Positions 11,694 through 24,638 of a stretch of 64,000 nt of DNA are shown one piece after another. Under the pieces are notes generated by a model, which was not told the origin of the DNA, made no database searches, and was given only the letters and a program-made list of their open reading frames with translations. Source of the DNA: Phoronis australis (taxonomy: Eukaryota; Phoronida; Phoronidae); assembly GCA_002633005.1 (NCBI GenBank), contig NMRA01000024.1, forward strand, positions 22,735 to 86,734, written 5' to 3'. Within the stretch, counting starts at the first letter, position 1; every line of letters begins with the position of its first letter. A program made the position numbers and the translations under genes.

Positions 11694-11785
11694 TTAGCCA
11701 TGCTCTCCTACACAGAAAATCTCGAGTGCAGAAGGGAGTATGAGGACGAAGGCAATGACACCAGTGACGATGCAGAAGGCAACCT
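11694..11785 (-). CDS. Possible alternative terminal exon with membrane anchor
   Basis: After an acceptor (tgttgttttag) the phase-1 reading gives EVAFCIVTGVIAFVLIL, a strongly hydrophobic segment, then a short tail ending VGEHG and a TAA stop. It would join in phase after either the Ig exon or the 14.85 kb linker. An AATAAA lies about 240 bp downstream on the same strand. If used, the receptor would be anchored with almost no cytoplasmic tail, unlike the form using the exons at 10.8 and 8.0 kb. Chance hydrophobicity in intron is the alternative. Confidence 0.28.
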
Positions 11786-14700
11786 CTAAAACAACATTGC
11801 CACCAACAATAAAAAAGAAGCAAAACATAATTATCAAAGAGCATGCTTTTTAGTCGACTAATTATCCAAATGCCATGCAGATAAATCCACCCAGGTTCCA
11901 GATTAAAAGTAAAAGGGTTTCCTTCTAACTACATACACTTTCACTCAAGACAAATGTCAAGAGAAAACGCACCATGAGCCCCGAAAATTTGCTACAAACT
12001 ACTGAGCATGATTGTCCCTCTTAACATTCCATAGATTGACAGGTCTGCATATTAAGCAAAATATCTTACAAAACTGTTAGTAGATTTTAACTTAAAGTAA
12101 AACAAAGTATTCTGCAGTGCTGTAGACTTTTAACTAAGAGTCAGAACGTTCAGGATATCTTGACAAATCTGTAGACACATCTTACTAGTTCTACGCCTTC
12201 CAACATGAAAGACAAGAAAATGCAAAACGTGAAGATGACGCAAGTTTGTCAGGTTAATTTCTGACTGATCAGAATCCCCTTACTTGAAGATACCTTCAAC
12301 GCCGGTAGTTTTAAAAAGCTGAAATCCTGAATAAGTTCTACGGGCATTACTTGGGCAAATGTGCTTGACATTTCAAAATGAGGCCAATGAACACAAGGAG
12401 CTTTCTCACAAAGGAGAGTTCTATCACTGTGTAATACGAGACAGCCCTATTGTCGCTTCATAAGTACCCCCTCCTCACCACCACCACCATAACACTTTTT
12501 CCCCAAACCACAACAACACCTGAATGTATACATAAACCCGTGGCAAACAGCAACACCACAATTACCAACCCCACACAATAAGTCAGTTGGCAAAACACAC
12601 ATCATAGTTGGCGGCACACCCCCAACAACCAAGGAAAAACACCGAGTTTTGGGATCAAAGCATTCCAACAACGAACAAGGTCAAGTGGCTCTCTACAGTT
12701 TTCCTCATTTTTCTTTCTCCACACAGGGGAGAATAATCTTTGCTGTGGCGTACGAGGGAGATACGCAGAGGTGGTTCGTTTGAACAGATAGAAGCAAGGA
12801 CAGGAGGTTGATTCTAACTTCTACAGTTCTATTGTAATAAACTGCAGATCGTGGAACAGAACAACACTATCAGTGTGGAATGACTACTACTGAATGAGAT
12901 ACAACTGAAAGGAATAACAGACTAGAGATACAACTAAAATTAACCAAATCAAATAAGATGCACTGAATAAGGAATGCACTAATGTTCACAAACGAACAGT
13001 TTCAGGAATAGCAAGCATTGCTAACCCCCTTTTCTGAGAAATTCGCAGTAAACGACAAAACAGAGTTGTGTAATAAAATGATTACCGGTAAATCAAATGA
13101 TGCTATAGTACCATAGCACATTCTGTGACATTTGTCTTTTCAGAAAATTAAAACATATGCAATAAAAATTTATAAAATCTTGCTATTTTTGGAGAATAGG
13201 TTGGCCATTGGTCTCTAGAGGCATTGTCAGTAGAAGATAATCACCTACTTAGAGACGTGGTACTGTACAGCTTGCAGAAGTTTCGACCTGGTCCGCCAGG
13301 TCTTTATCCTGCCTTTTGCTGATTAAGAATGTTCGAATACACGGGTGGTAAGTGCAGACCCCAGTCTCGGTTCAAGAAAGGAGGCGCTGCATGCACTCGT
13401 TGGTAAAGACCTGGCGGACCAGGTTGAAACGTCTGCGTCCAATCTACACCGTCTCTAAGTAAGTGATTCTACTGACAAAAACTTGCTACTCTAAGAACAC
13501 TTTCCCTTAGGGGAACTTCGGTTGCCAAAACACTCTCGGTTGCACAAGTGGGGAGACAGCCAACCAAGCATATTTTTGGCAAATTGAAGTCTGCAGTAGC
13601 TGAATTTCCAACCAGTGATTTGTTGCCGGGAAGTCGCTGAGTGTTAAACTACAGCCAGGGTTGCAAAAATTATAGGTTAAATGGCTACCAAGCTCCAAAT
13701 TCATAGCGACAACAGGGCTCGACGCTATTAAAATCGCCAGGTCGCATTTTGCGACCTAGCCAAAATCCCAGGTCGCATTTTCAAAATCCAGCTCGCATTC
13801 GNGGAAGGGGGAATGCCAACTCAACACTACAACCAATTGATAATTATTTAAACTTGTGACATGCAATACCTTATGAGGCCTGGTATACCTGTGTAAATGT
13901 CACCAACAAAGATAATTATACCTTTGCCAACAAAATTATTAAAGCTTGAACACTAAAAAGCTTCTGAACACTGGTAGCGTATACACGCTAAAAAGATGAA
14001 AACTGTTAATCAAAGACCACGGTTGAGTTCCACAAATGCAAAAATTTCACAAAGGAGGCCATTGTGACCACACGCTTTGTTTACAATTGAATATGACGAT
14101 CTCTTGCCAAGTTCTCGCATCCATCAAAGCACCACAAACAAATACCATTTACTGAGCAAGATATGTGGTCATATTATGCAAAACTCAATGGTTTTGGCTG
14201 GCTGTTAGACATACTTGTTCGCACTTGACATTAATGTCTCATAGGAAAAAATAAGAAAATTAAATTTGACCATTATAGTACCTGGCCAAGTTCCTTTCTT
14301 TCAGAAGCTGCTTTCTTCACAGCTCGGGATGTATGACCACTCTTGTGCTTTGCCATTTTGTCAACAGTACATATTTAGCCGTAAATAGCCAGAATTAGAC
14401 GAAGTAAGCAACCCACAAATCACAGAAGTCGTTGCTTGCTGGTTAGGCCTGTGATACACATACCAATAGAGAGGCCTCGCGATTCGCCAATTATCAGGCT
14501 ATTTCGAGAATGAAACGAAACAAATTTTCCGAGTTTGTAGCTCAACGCTCAACTTTTTAGCTAAAGTAATGATTTTACAATACTTTTTTAATTTCTAACT
14601 TTAAAATCTTCTTCCTCGCCTGTTTCGACTACAATTCATGAAACAAATTGAGACGCAAACATTTTTTAAATCAGTCAACTTTCATAAAAAATCTGACACC

Positions 14701-14852
14701 TGTCAATAACTCCCAATTCACAGCTGTTCTGTGTGCAATCATTTGCAAAAAGTTGGCTCTCAGCTATGTAGTCAAGAGCACAACACAGAAAAAACTATAA
14801 TGCATCAACCAAGAGGTCACACTCCATTAACTCTATCAGTTGGAACACTCAC
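11786..14852. other. Receptor intron without recognised genes
   Basis: Apart from the foldback element and a short palindromic patch near 13740-13800 (caggtcgcattttgcgacctag-type repeats, next to the single N at 13802), I see no exon. The stretch at 12460-12660 is CA-rich and simple. The minus ORF there is low-complexity. Confidence 0.5.
13226..13476. mobile_element. Foldback MITE
   Basis: Both ends carry an inverted repeat of about 75 to 80 bp: gtcagtagaa, acttagagac and ggtccgccaggtcttta on the left, and their reverse complements on the right, with a central spacer of about 85 to 100 bp. No coding content. No convincing target-site duplication. Confidence 0.8.
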
Positions 14853-14894
14853 CCGCTGGTGCTCTTGCTGTTGTAAATTGAGCGACCTCAGCAC
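14853..14894 (-). CDS. Short juxtamembrane linker exon
   Basis: A 42-nt symmetric phase 1-1 exon with acceptor gttctag and consensus donor gtgagt. It reads GAEVAQFTTARAPA once joined to the preceding G. It would extend the stalk between the Ig domain and the membrane helix, and could be skipped without shifting the frame. Evidence is limited to splice sites, phase and position. Confidence 0.45.
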
Positions 14895-15820
14895 CTAGAA
14901 CATGAGCAAGCATGAAATTCAATTGTTCAAAAATCAACTGGTTCTGGCAAAGTCCCACAATACTAAATACCTCTGCATCACATTTCGACAAAAATTGACA
15001 GACGAGGAATTTCTTACCAAAATTATGACTAACAGGGGTGCCACAATTGTAACCTGTTTGGAATTTGCCTGGTGCAGTTGCACACCAGCCATATAATTCT
15101 ACAATGCCTAAGCAAAATTAGTAGCAATCAATGTAGGGCGCATACAGCGCATAAGTGACAACTAAGTAGCAGAGGTGCAGTGCTTAATTGGTAGTGACCA
15201 AGGGAAGGGGACAAACTGTTCTTTTCCACCACGAGCAATGATAATTCTAAGTTGTCATATAACCAAAAATAGCAAAGTCAGGTGTATGTTACTGTCTCTC
15301 TTAAACCACCATACTTCGCCATGTAAATGCCCACTGCTCATTTTAACGTACACCTCCAACTTTTGAGTCAATTTTGTTAAGAACCCAGGGGTACATGTTT
15401 TAACACCCAACTGTGTCTTTTGAAAAATGTTCCATAAGCGTCCAGGGGACCCTGCAATTTGATGAGTCATTCTACAGCAAATTTCATAATGTCGCATTTT
15501 TTATACTTCTTGAAATTCATGTCATGAAGGTGAGTGAGTACTTGAGTGGTAAAAACCCTAAACAGTTACATTTTGCAAAAAAGTGCCCAAAAACAAAATG
15601 CACAACCTCAAGCAAATCCAGATCTAGATCTAGCTAACGCATAGACAAGGTGTGATCCAGTCAGAAAAATGTCACGTGTAAGGACACACAATTAGTTAGC
15701 ATTCGCACGAACAGTATTTTATAAAAGCGTCTCCCAAACTTTATGCATGGAAGAATACACTACTTTATTTTGCACCTTTATTAGGAAACTTCTCTCCAAT
15801 AACAATCATGAATGTCATAC

Positions 15821-15963
15821 CTTTGAGTCTCATCTGTATAGCCACTTCAGCTATCTTAGCAGTGGATTCAGTTCCAATGCATGTATAAGCACCGGCATCA
15901 TCAGCAGTGAAGTTTTTGAACATCAGAAGGGACTTGTGTTTAAGAATTATCTGGTGAATTTTT
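15821..15963 (-). CDS. Ig domain, second half
   Basis: A 143-nt exon (acceptor tttttcacag, donor gtatga; phase 2 to 1). The shared codon with the first half is Leu. It encodes strands D to G, with LLMFKNFTADDAGAYTCIG containing the diagnostic DxGxYxC motif of V/I-set Ig domains, then a regular G strand ending AIQMRLK. Together the two exons supply all four Ig hallmarks (Cys, Trp, Asp, Cys). The domain sits between the TNFR repeats and the membrane helix. Confidence 0.87.
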
Positions 15964-16147
15964 CTGTGAAAAAAGAACAAGAATATACTTTTGCAATACT
16001 TACGCACAAAAACAAGTAAAACAAGACAACACAGTGGTCATAAATGCTAGAATTCAGTTACCAACAATCTCAGTGCTATTAAATTATTAGAACTTTAGTG
16101 TGACGTCATCAAAGCAGCTCAGAATGAAGATATTAATATTCACTTAC

Positions 16148-16289
16148 AGGTCATCATTGGTGGAGACAGTTACACCGTCCCTCTGCCATGTCACAGCAGC
16201 ATTAACACTTAACGTGCCCGTTAGTAAACAGGTAATTGTGGCCTGATCACCTGAAGTCACAATCTTTTCATCCGCAGGCTCCGTATGAA
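16148..16289 (-). CDS. Ig domain, first half
   Basis: A 142-nt exon (acceptor ctgttccag, donor gtaagtg; phase 1 to 2). It reads HTEPADEKIVTSGDQATITC followed by a segment containing VTWQRDG. These are the B-strand cysteine (ATITCLL), the core tryptophan (VTWQRDG) and the preceding Gly-Asp turn of an I-set immunoglobulin domain. The split between the two Ig exons falls after the C strand, a common position. The other half lies 185 bp downstream. Confidence 0.85.
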
Positions 16290-16413
16290 CTGGAACAGAA
16301 AATGTGTAGTAAAACTACATTACTTTCATAAAGAAGATATCAGGGCCCAAGGTCCAGAGTACAAAGTAACTGGTTATCCACTTTTATTAATGAATAAAAC
16401 ATATAACTATCAT

Positions 16414-17832
16414 TACCGTATTCGCCCTAATAACCGCCCAGGGCGCTAAAAAAAATGGGGCACTTATTGTAACCCAAGATGGTTCAAACCCGGTCTCCGA
16501 AACGGGTGAAATAGCAAGCTAAGATTCATCATAAATTTTACTCTCTGTGAGGTATCCGTAATCTATGACAGACTTTCTACAAAATCGCGGTGTATTGCTA
16601 TCAAACTTTGCTGTTAAATTACAATCATTTTGCAGAAAATTGTGTGTAAATCCCAGGGCGAAAACTTGCCGACTGACTGCCTCGCAATCGTCGTTATGGC
16701 AACTTGGAATGCTTGAATAAAAATACACTTTCGACTCAAGCAAATTACCTGACATCCTCCTTAAGTTTTCCAGACAGCGTCCCTAAGATTTTAAAGTTCC
16801 CATAGAGTCGGGATTAATGGCAGGTTAAGTACAAATCTGTGCTACATCGTGCCATCTATCGTAGGCTTACCCGGTAATACGAGAAAAAAATCTCGGGACA
16901 TGTTGTCACGTGACGTTTGTTTTGAAGTTTGTCTGCTTGTGTAAGTGAGCGCGTGCACGTCACTAGAGTTCATTTGCCAGTCGTAAACGCAATCTAATGA
17001 GCTACATGTGCATTGTACACAAGCAGAAAGCAAACGTGTTTCATTCAGCGCTTGCCGGTCTCATCTGCTAAAAAATTCTTTCGACAATTGTCTCGGTAAG
17101 GCCCATATTAATCGCCGTGTGGCTGGATGCGTACGTGACTGTCTGCCAGTTATTTTTCGGTGTAAGGATGTATAAGCATTCACAGTCAGTAGTCATTTTA
17201 TTGGATATTTGGCTTTAAAAACACCAATTATGATTAACCAATAATGCAAGTTTTTTATGGTATTAGAAACTGTAAGAAACTAGTGCCAATATTTATTTAT
17301 TGCCGATGCTATACTACCCGTTTCATGAATGGATAGTTCCCTACTAATGTCTTTGATGACAGCCAGTACATGTATGTAGCGCGCGCTTCCTGGCCACGTG
17401 CTTTTAACAGTGGTCAAGTTTTGCTTATTTAGTCTTCAATTCGCAGTTTTCACGTGTACGAAGAAATTTGGATTCCTGCTGAGAGCGGGAAATATCTACA
17501 ATACAATCCATCCCATAGTACGACACATTCCTCGCAAGATCAGCAAAACTTTTGCGTCCCTTTTAAGGCACGGCAGAAGTTTGTAAGTAAAGTCACGGCT
17601 AATTATCGACATAGCGGCGAGGCTCGTGGTCTACAAATTCAGCGCACAATGATTTTTCAGGTCTGTCGGATATTATTGATAAATTGAATACCTTGCTGTA
17701 GAATTTTAGGACCGTGGGTAAGGCATTTTTCACACGTACACGTTCATGGACTGGGCGCTTATTTTAGCAAAGTCTGAAAATGCGTGGGGGCGCTTATAGG
17801 GGCATGGGCGACTATTAGGGCGAATACGTTAT
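16414..17832 (+). mobile_element. DNA transposon with GC-rich inverted termini (full copy)
   Basis: The left end taccgtattcgccctaataa and the right end, read on the opposite strand, aacgtattcgccctaatag form inverted termini, followed inward by g/c-rich cgccca and gcgctt motifs. The 1.4 kb interior has no long ORF, so it is non-autonomous. Related copies lie at 35536-36510 (inverted), 37790-38285 and 28030-28235. Confidence 0.72.
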
Positions 17833-18294
17833 GTTAAATGCCAAAACAGAGATACAGAGCTGCTAAAAACAAACCGCCAAAAAACGATGCAGATATAAGG
17901 CTTTCAGAACTATATACAATCAATTCGCTAAATAGAAACATTATTTTGTTACCTGCCATGTAGTTCTCGTATATACTACGTTCACACTAAGAAATGATAA
18001 AAGTGCACACATCCAAAACTCTCATGGATGAGCAGTATGAAACTACAACAAAGATGGCTTACAGAGATGGAAGTTCACACTAACGTTAAAAAATGTGGGG
18101 TTTGTGGTTATGTAACACTATCTCAGAAAGTCGTACTTGCTTCCTTCAAAAGGACACAAATTGTTCAAGAACAGGAAGGGACATGAGTTAGAGGTAGAGT
18201 GGAGGGGAGAGTGGAGGGGAGAGGGGCTTACAGAAATGTAAGTGGTCGTTGAGAAAAATGATTCAAGCAGCATCATTTTGGCAAACTTCACCAA

Positions 18295-18390
18295 GTAAGA
18301 ATCTGATTCAAATTTCTTCAGTAATAACGCTCAGTAATAATGCTCAGTTATAATGCTCAGTAATGCTCAGTAATAACGCTCAGTCAACAG
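18295..18390 (+). repeat. Minisatellite, 'taatgctcag' monomers
   Basis: Tandem units of the form (c/t)agtaataa(c/t)gctcagt repeat at least five times with small variations. Intronic. Confidence 0.8.
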
Positions 18391-19504
18391 ACAACACACA
18401 GATACAGGTTGTTGGTGACTGTGGAAAAGAAACGCATCTGTTTGGATTTTTAGAATCTAACAAGCGTTATAAATCCACCTTCTGTAACGAAACCTAACTT
18501 TTGATTTCAACTACTTACCACTATAAAAAATTGGTCTCAAATTCAGATTCGATTCAGTGTTTAAAACTCTAGAATAAGACTTATGGGATTTTAATCACCA
18601 AGTGTGTTACCTGGCAATAACAAAACTACCAGTTCTTTGCAAGAAGATGTAAAATCACTCCTCATCTGAGTAAGACCAAGTTTATAGCAGCAAGTGGATT
18701 TATCAAAAGTCAGCTTCTTCGACAGAACATGGGCTTTTATCTTCTACAAAAATGATAACATTATCATTAAAACTGGGAAGACCTGAATACGGTCATTCAA
18801 AACTCAAAATATTAAAAAGTTGCCGTTAAAAAGTTGCCAGGTGTATGCCGACTAAACCCAATGCGAATGGAACCAAAACGCGTGTGATGTAATGTTTTCC
18901 ACAGTCTATGTCAGTCTAAATCATTGTTAGTTGGAAACTCAATTATGACAATTGCTAACAGATGTTAATGAAAATGAACAGAAAGTGAGTTTTCATGCAC
19001 TGACTTCTGGTTTACAAAAACTGCATGTCACACAGATTGTCAACACGAGAGACATGGTTTGTTCAGTAACAGATTTCTCTCAATTTGCTGCAGACAAATG
19101 GTAGGTTTAATGAAAAATTTTGCATAAATAACCAAATAATTCTTCTCCCTGATCGTACAACACTGCATTTATCTCCCTTCATGTTTTCAGCATATCTGTT
19201 AGTCCACGAATTTCCACCACTTTTTTGTTAATCAATCATCAGTGACTGGAAACCAGGTGGCAATTCATCCAAATTCTTCTTGAGTTATTTATTGGCCATT
19301 ACAGCTGGGAGAATTGCCGAAAATGATGCAAAACATTCTTTATAATTTTAAATTAACTTGTATAATAAAACTGCTTTAAATACATTTTATGGACATGTCA
19401 GAAGTGAAAATAGGAAAGGTGCTTCTATGCTGCAATACTAATACAAGAGCAACGCAGACTGTTGAAATGTGCTCACGAATGCATCGCAAATGGTGTGCTT
19501 TTAG

Positions 19505-21062
19505 GGTTGCTTATTTGTTTCATAAAAATGGCAACTAGATGGCTCAAAACATACAATCCGTCCAAAAACGGGAACATGTCATTGCTTCCTTAATAGAAAG
19601 CTATACAACAAATTTCAATAGAAATCTGTCACAGAACTTCAGAGAAACAAAGAAAAACAGAATAAAATGAAATTGCCACTAGGGGGCACAGTGTTCATTG
19701 GATCCGTCTGAAAGTCGTCATTGTCTGGTGTTAGCTTCATACAAATATGCTTACTAAATTTAATAAAGATCCTGCCGTCTGTTTAGGAGATACAGCCATG
19801 GGCACAAAACAAAACAAGACCAACAATAGGAGACGCCACAGTAGTCAAAGTCATCATCATCAACCGTCCTCTTCACACTGAGAACATATAAGCCAATTTT
19901 CAAAACCATCCTTAGAATGATTTGGTTGATAGAGAGGTAGACGCCAAAAATCGGACTCGAAAACAGCAAAAATGGCAACTATATGGTGCAAAGTACCTTG
20001 ATTCAATCTGAAAACGGGAGGATAGTGTCATCTCACCAATAGATGCCCTTATTCAAAATTTTATGAAAATTTGTGGAGGACCTTTGAAGATACAAAGGTA
20101 AACGTAAAACTAAAATTGCCACCAGGGGGGATACCAGTAGTCAGATCCATCCCAAAATCACCATCGCCCGTTGCCAACATCATATAAACACAGTCTTGTT
20201 TAATTTCTTAAAGATCCTTCAAACGGTTTAGGAGATGCAGCCATGGGCGCAAAAAACAAAACGGTAAAAATGGCCACTAGGTGGCGCAAACTAGGTCGAA
20301 TCCATCTGAAAACGGAACGATAGTGTCACCTCACTAACAGAAGCCTGCACACCAAATTTTATGAAAATACGATGAGGATCTTTGAAGATACAGAGGTAAA
20401 CGTAAAAAATAAAATTGCCACTAGGTGACACCAGTAGTCACATCTGTCCAAAAGTCGTCATCGTGCATTGTCAACATCATATAAATGCACTTACTAAATT
20501 TAGTAGATGCAGCAAACGGTTTAGGAGATGTAGCATTAGGCGCAAAAAAATAAGCTGCCACTTGGAGGCGCCATAGTACTCGAAATCGTCGGAAAATCAT
20601 TGTCAACCGTGCTCTTCATAGTAAGAACATACATGCCAATTTTCACAATCATGCTTAGAGCGTTTTGGTTGATAGAGGGGTGGATGCCAAAAAACAATCT
20701 CGAAAACAGTAAAAATGGCCACTATGTGGCGCAAACTACGTTGAATCCATCCGAAAACGGGAGGATACTGTCATCTCACTAATAGATACCTAATTTTATG
20801 AAAATACATTGAGGACCTTTGAAGATACAGAGGTAAATGTAAATAACTAAAATTGCCACTAGGGGGCACAGCAATAGTCGGATCCGTCTGAAAGTTCGCT
20901 CATGTCGTCCCGTCCATGAAAGGAACATATTGTGCAAAATTTCATGAACATACATCGATTGATTTTGGAGATAGAGCAGCAGATGCCAGACGGACGGACG
21001 GACGGACGGACGAATGCAGATGACGGCATAATGCGTCCACATATAAATATGTGGGCGCATAA
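19505..21062. repeat. Complex tandem repeat array
   Basis: Units of about 300 bp alternate two half-motifs: 'aaaatggccactaggtggcgcaaa' followed by a 'ttttatgaaaat' block, and 'attgccactagggggcaca' followed by an 'ggagatgcagccatgggcgc' block. At least four units are recognisable. The array ends in (acgg)n at 20996-21012 and a palindromic gcgtccacatataaatatgtgggcgcat. Single units recur at 2450-2760, 5222-5530, 28235-28740 and 39250-39560. The short ORFs across it are repeat shadows. Confidence 0.8.
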
Positions 21063-21991
21063 AAATGTATGTCTTAATAGGTGAGTGTCAAGTTTTGACT
21101 TTTGCGATCAGCAGATGGTAAAAACAATTAAGGTTAGACTGTGAAACTTTTTGTGAAACAAAGTATGGTATGCAAGTTTGTAACATGCTGACAACACAAA
21201 GCATGCAAAGTACCTTATATGGCCCGTAAAGCTATATAAATAACAACAACATCAGCTTTAGTTGGAATGCAATTTAATTGCAGCAGAAATTTATTGCTAC
21301 GCTACACAATTGCTGTGAACACCCACAAGTAAAGTACAGCTCACAACATTAGGCAGTAACGAGGGTTAGTGTGGACAGCTGGAGGACAGCTAGAAACGGC
21401 CAACCACCCAAGAAAAACACAGCTGTCTTCCAGATGGCCAGGAGTTGCCCATTCAACAAAGAATTGATTACTGTATGTTTACCAAATGATTAGTACACGA
21501 AAGCAAAAGCGGAGCTGAATGTTTTGATACCAGGAAAGCGTGTTATCTTTGCAAGGCAGTCGACCCATTCTGCATGAGTCGACCTGCAAGCCAATGAATT
21601 TTCAATGTTTGAAACTCACTGCAACTTGACAAAAGAATCAGTAAAAACAATGATTTCAGCCATTTCTTCAAAATGATTTGTCCTGAACACTACATTCGTT
21701 GCTTGTTCCAGTTAGCATGGTCAGAGAACTATCAATACAAGTCTGAACAAAGTGAATTTCATTTGAACATAGATTGAGCGAGTCTTGAGCTCTATTTCAC
21801 GTCTGAGACAACTGCCACAGTAAGGGCCTGTGTGCTCAATACTAAACCCTGTGAAACATAGTACAGTGTAATCCACGTGACTAATTCCTAATCGTGTTTT
21901 ATTATTAAAGTTTCCAATTAAAATATATCGATCATAATGAGACCAGCCTGTGAACATTTCTTGGAGCAAGTGATGTTAACAAGCTACTTAC

Positions 21992-22048
21992 GTGAAGGAC
22001 TCGTATATACTGGGGTGATGGCTTTCGTTACTCTGCTGGATCCAGAAT
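21992..22048 (-). CDS. Linker exon between TNFR and Ig regions
   Basis: A 57-nt phase 1-1 exon flanked by acceptor attttag and consensus donor gtaagt. It encodes a Ser/Thr-rich stalk, SGSSRVTKAITPVYTSPS, with no cysteine, as expected for a flexible, probably O-glycosylated spacer. The join from the previous exon gives Asp, and the join to the Ig exon gives Leu. Support is splice sites, matching phase and composition only. It could be optional. Confidence 0.55.
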
Positions 22049-22949
22049 CTAAAATATAAAAGGTTAGGTTAAAAAGAACTGCAGATTGATCTGATCAGTG
22101 CTTTGTATACTAAAACTGATGCAGTATTTTTAAATGACAAATTGGCCAAAAAATTCCAGTAGTTGTTTTGCAGCGGGAAAAACCAGAGGAAACTATTTAT
22201 TTCGTACTAGTCAACACGTGAATGTGTGCAGTGTCTTTGATCCGAATCATTTCATTAGATAAATGAACAGGTAATTTATTTTGCTGTTATGTTGTGATAC
22301 TGAAAAGACCTCCTTTTCGGCAAATTCACGAGAACAAAAATTTTGAATTTAATAAAAAATTACTAGGCAGACATCACACATACTGCCATATACTTGCCAG
22401 GCTTCAACTTACTAAAACAGAGATACTTATTAAATACTACAAAACTGAGGTATTTATTACTTTTACAATGGACCTAAAACTTAATTTGTACAATTCTATT
22501 GCCATGATATCGGTCCCGTTAATTCTGCTGGGTGTGCAAAATATTTGTGCCAATCTTGCAGGCAGCAGTTGAATTTTGAGGTAAGCCAAGTGTCACCATA
22601 CAATTCTTGGCAATGGGCTTCATGGTGTGATGGTCAATATCATTATTATTACACCAAATTATTCAATATGGGCACTTAGCTGAAGCCTCATTCGTACATG
22701 CACACTGACATGAATATGACAGCCACTGGAAGGAAAGCATCATTCACTACTAATTTTCATAAGATTGCCATCAAAACTTAGCTTCACTTTCATCACAACT
22801 GTCAAGCGTAACGTCACGTGCCCACCCTTTGACAGAAATATAATGAATTAATTTAGTAGGCTTGAACTGTTGATTTTATAATTAATATGCAATTACACCA
22901 AAATGGGTGGTCGATTCACAACAATGCTCTGCGAAAACTAGCAATCTAT

Positions 22950-23400
22950 TAATTTCACTATGATGTTGTTTCCCTGAATGAGACACTTTATGTTCTAACG
23001 GTATCATCCAAGTCGAAGGATACCGATTTCTTAGTTGCAACTGTAAAAATTTGCACATTAATGCACCCAGAGATTCTGGGGGTGTTGGTATGCTTATAAA
23101 ACACTGTATGTTTGATAAATTTAACATAAGTGTTATTGATAAGGCATTTGATGGTGGCATTCTAGGGGTAAAGTTTACAAGTATTATGTCTGAAACTTGT
23201 TTTATAATTTATACAAAAGTCACGCTACTTTCCTCCTGAGGGTTCAAATATAAGTAAGAACATTTTTTTGACGACATTTATTCTCATCTCACCAACCAAT
23301 TGTATAACTTTAGTGATGTTGACAATGTCTTCATTTCAGGGGACTTTAACGCGAGAACAGGCAACAAAATAGATTTCATTCAAGATTGACGAAGTGGGCC
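22950..23400 (+). pseudogene. LINE endonuclease fragment
   Basis: Across two frames the translation gives SLNET, then GYRFLSCNCKN, DSGGVGMLIKHC, and after an in-frame stop and shift VFISGDFNARTGN. LNET, the GG(V/I)G block and GDFNAR are diagnostic of the AP-like endonuclease of non-LTR retrotransposons. The order and spacing fit one domain of about 150 residues. It is interrupted and has no reverse transcriptase downstream. Confidence 0.8.
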
Positions 23401-24113
23401 CAAGACAGATCTTAGATTTTCAGACCAACCGATTTGAAGCCTCAGTAGGAGTCGTGAACAGAACATTTTCCTACGTGAATGTTTGAAAACCAGAACAGGC
23501 ATCTACAAACTAATGCTTCGTAAGAATAACTGTTTTTAAAGTATGGTCGAAATCCCTATCAGAAATGTGAAAAAAATGTGCAATAAAGAGCCAATTCCCG
23601 TTTATGGATTTGAAAATCAAGAATGGGACAAAATTCAGGAAAATACAATTGTTGTGAAAAATGTTGACAATTAACATAATTACCCAATAGCACTTTGTAA
23701 ACATACAGTTTTGAAAATTTGGTGAAAATCCCCCGAGAATTTTGTAGACGAGCTGTGTCCATGTGAAATTCAGTAAAATACAAATCGGGCAATCGATTTC
23801 CAAAATGGCGATGATATGTTCTACAGCACTTCATTACCATTAGGCACTACGGAGCTTTGTAAACATACATTTGAAAGTTTTTTGGTTGAGAACCCTTGAG
23901 GAAAGTTGCGGATGCACTCAGAAATCAGCATTATTTTGTGGACGGATGCACATACACACAGACGGAATGACGGATACTGTTCGCGTTTGACAAATGTTAT
24001 GAATAAAAAAATTAGAAGTGGCACTAAGCACATATCAGCCACAAATTAAAACAGTTATTCGGATGGAGAGTCGTTGGCGCTAAATGTATGCAAGTTTAAC
24101 ACACAGTAGTTAC

Positions 24114-24281
24114 CAATTGGTTCACCGCATGTGTTGTCGGAAGTTGCGTTGCCATGGTGAAGGAGTTTAAGCCCCTTTAAGTGACAGTCTGTCTGTTTCT
24201 TGCACTCACTGACGCTGGATACTTCATTAGAGTAGTAGCCCGGTAAACATTGAGCACATTCCACATTGGACTTCGGGGTAC
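24114..24281 (-). CDS. TNF-receptor cysteine-rich exon 2
   Basis: A 168-nt symmetric phase 1-1 exon (acceptor tttatcag, donor gtaact-type) encoding 56 residues. It reads GTPKSNVECAQCLPGYYSN, then SECKKQTDC and a terminal TSDNTCGEPI. The CAQCLPGYYSN segment is a canonical TNFR repeat start, and the closing NATSDNTC matches the last cysteine of a CRD. With the preceding exon this gives roughly three cysteine-rich repeats. Symmetric phase 1-1 exons are typical of modular extracellular proteins. Confidence 0.87.
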
Positions 24282-24638
24282 CTGATAAAGGAAGTAACAT
24301 GAGACGTATACAGTACACAACAAGGGGGTCAGTGCCAGTTGCATGAAACAGTCCCAAATAGTGATTAAACGAAGTTCCCTATATTAATCTGTTGAAGTAC
24401 AAACTATTCTAGGTAATCCTTTTACATGTTTCATTTATCAAAACCCATCTTGGAAGTACATTTTACACCTGAATCAGTTAAATACTCTACAAACTGTAAA
24501 GACAAGGTTAGGGGATCCCAGGCCTTCATCCTTGCTCATCTGAACTGGGAAAATAATTGATAAAGTTCTGCCTGTTCTGTAAGTAACACAGAAAGTTAAC
24601 AGAAAACTACATCTCACGAAAGGAAGCCTGTATTTTAC

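Noticed and set aside
17955-17988. 34-nt minus-strand segment with splice-like borders
   Set aside because: The required phase gives an immediate stop; its likeness to the 22.0 kb linker exon is limited to about a dozen bases.
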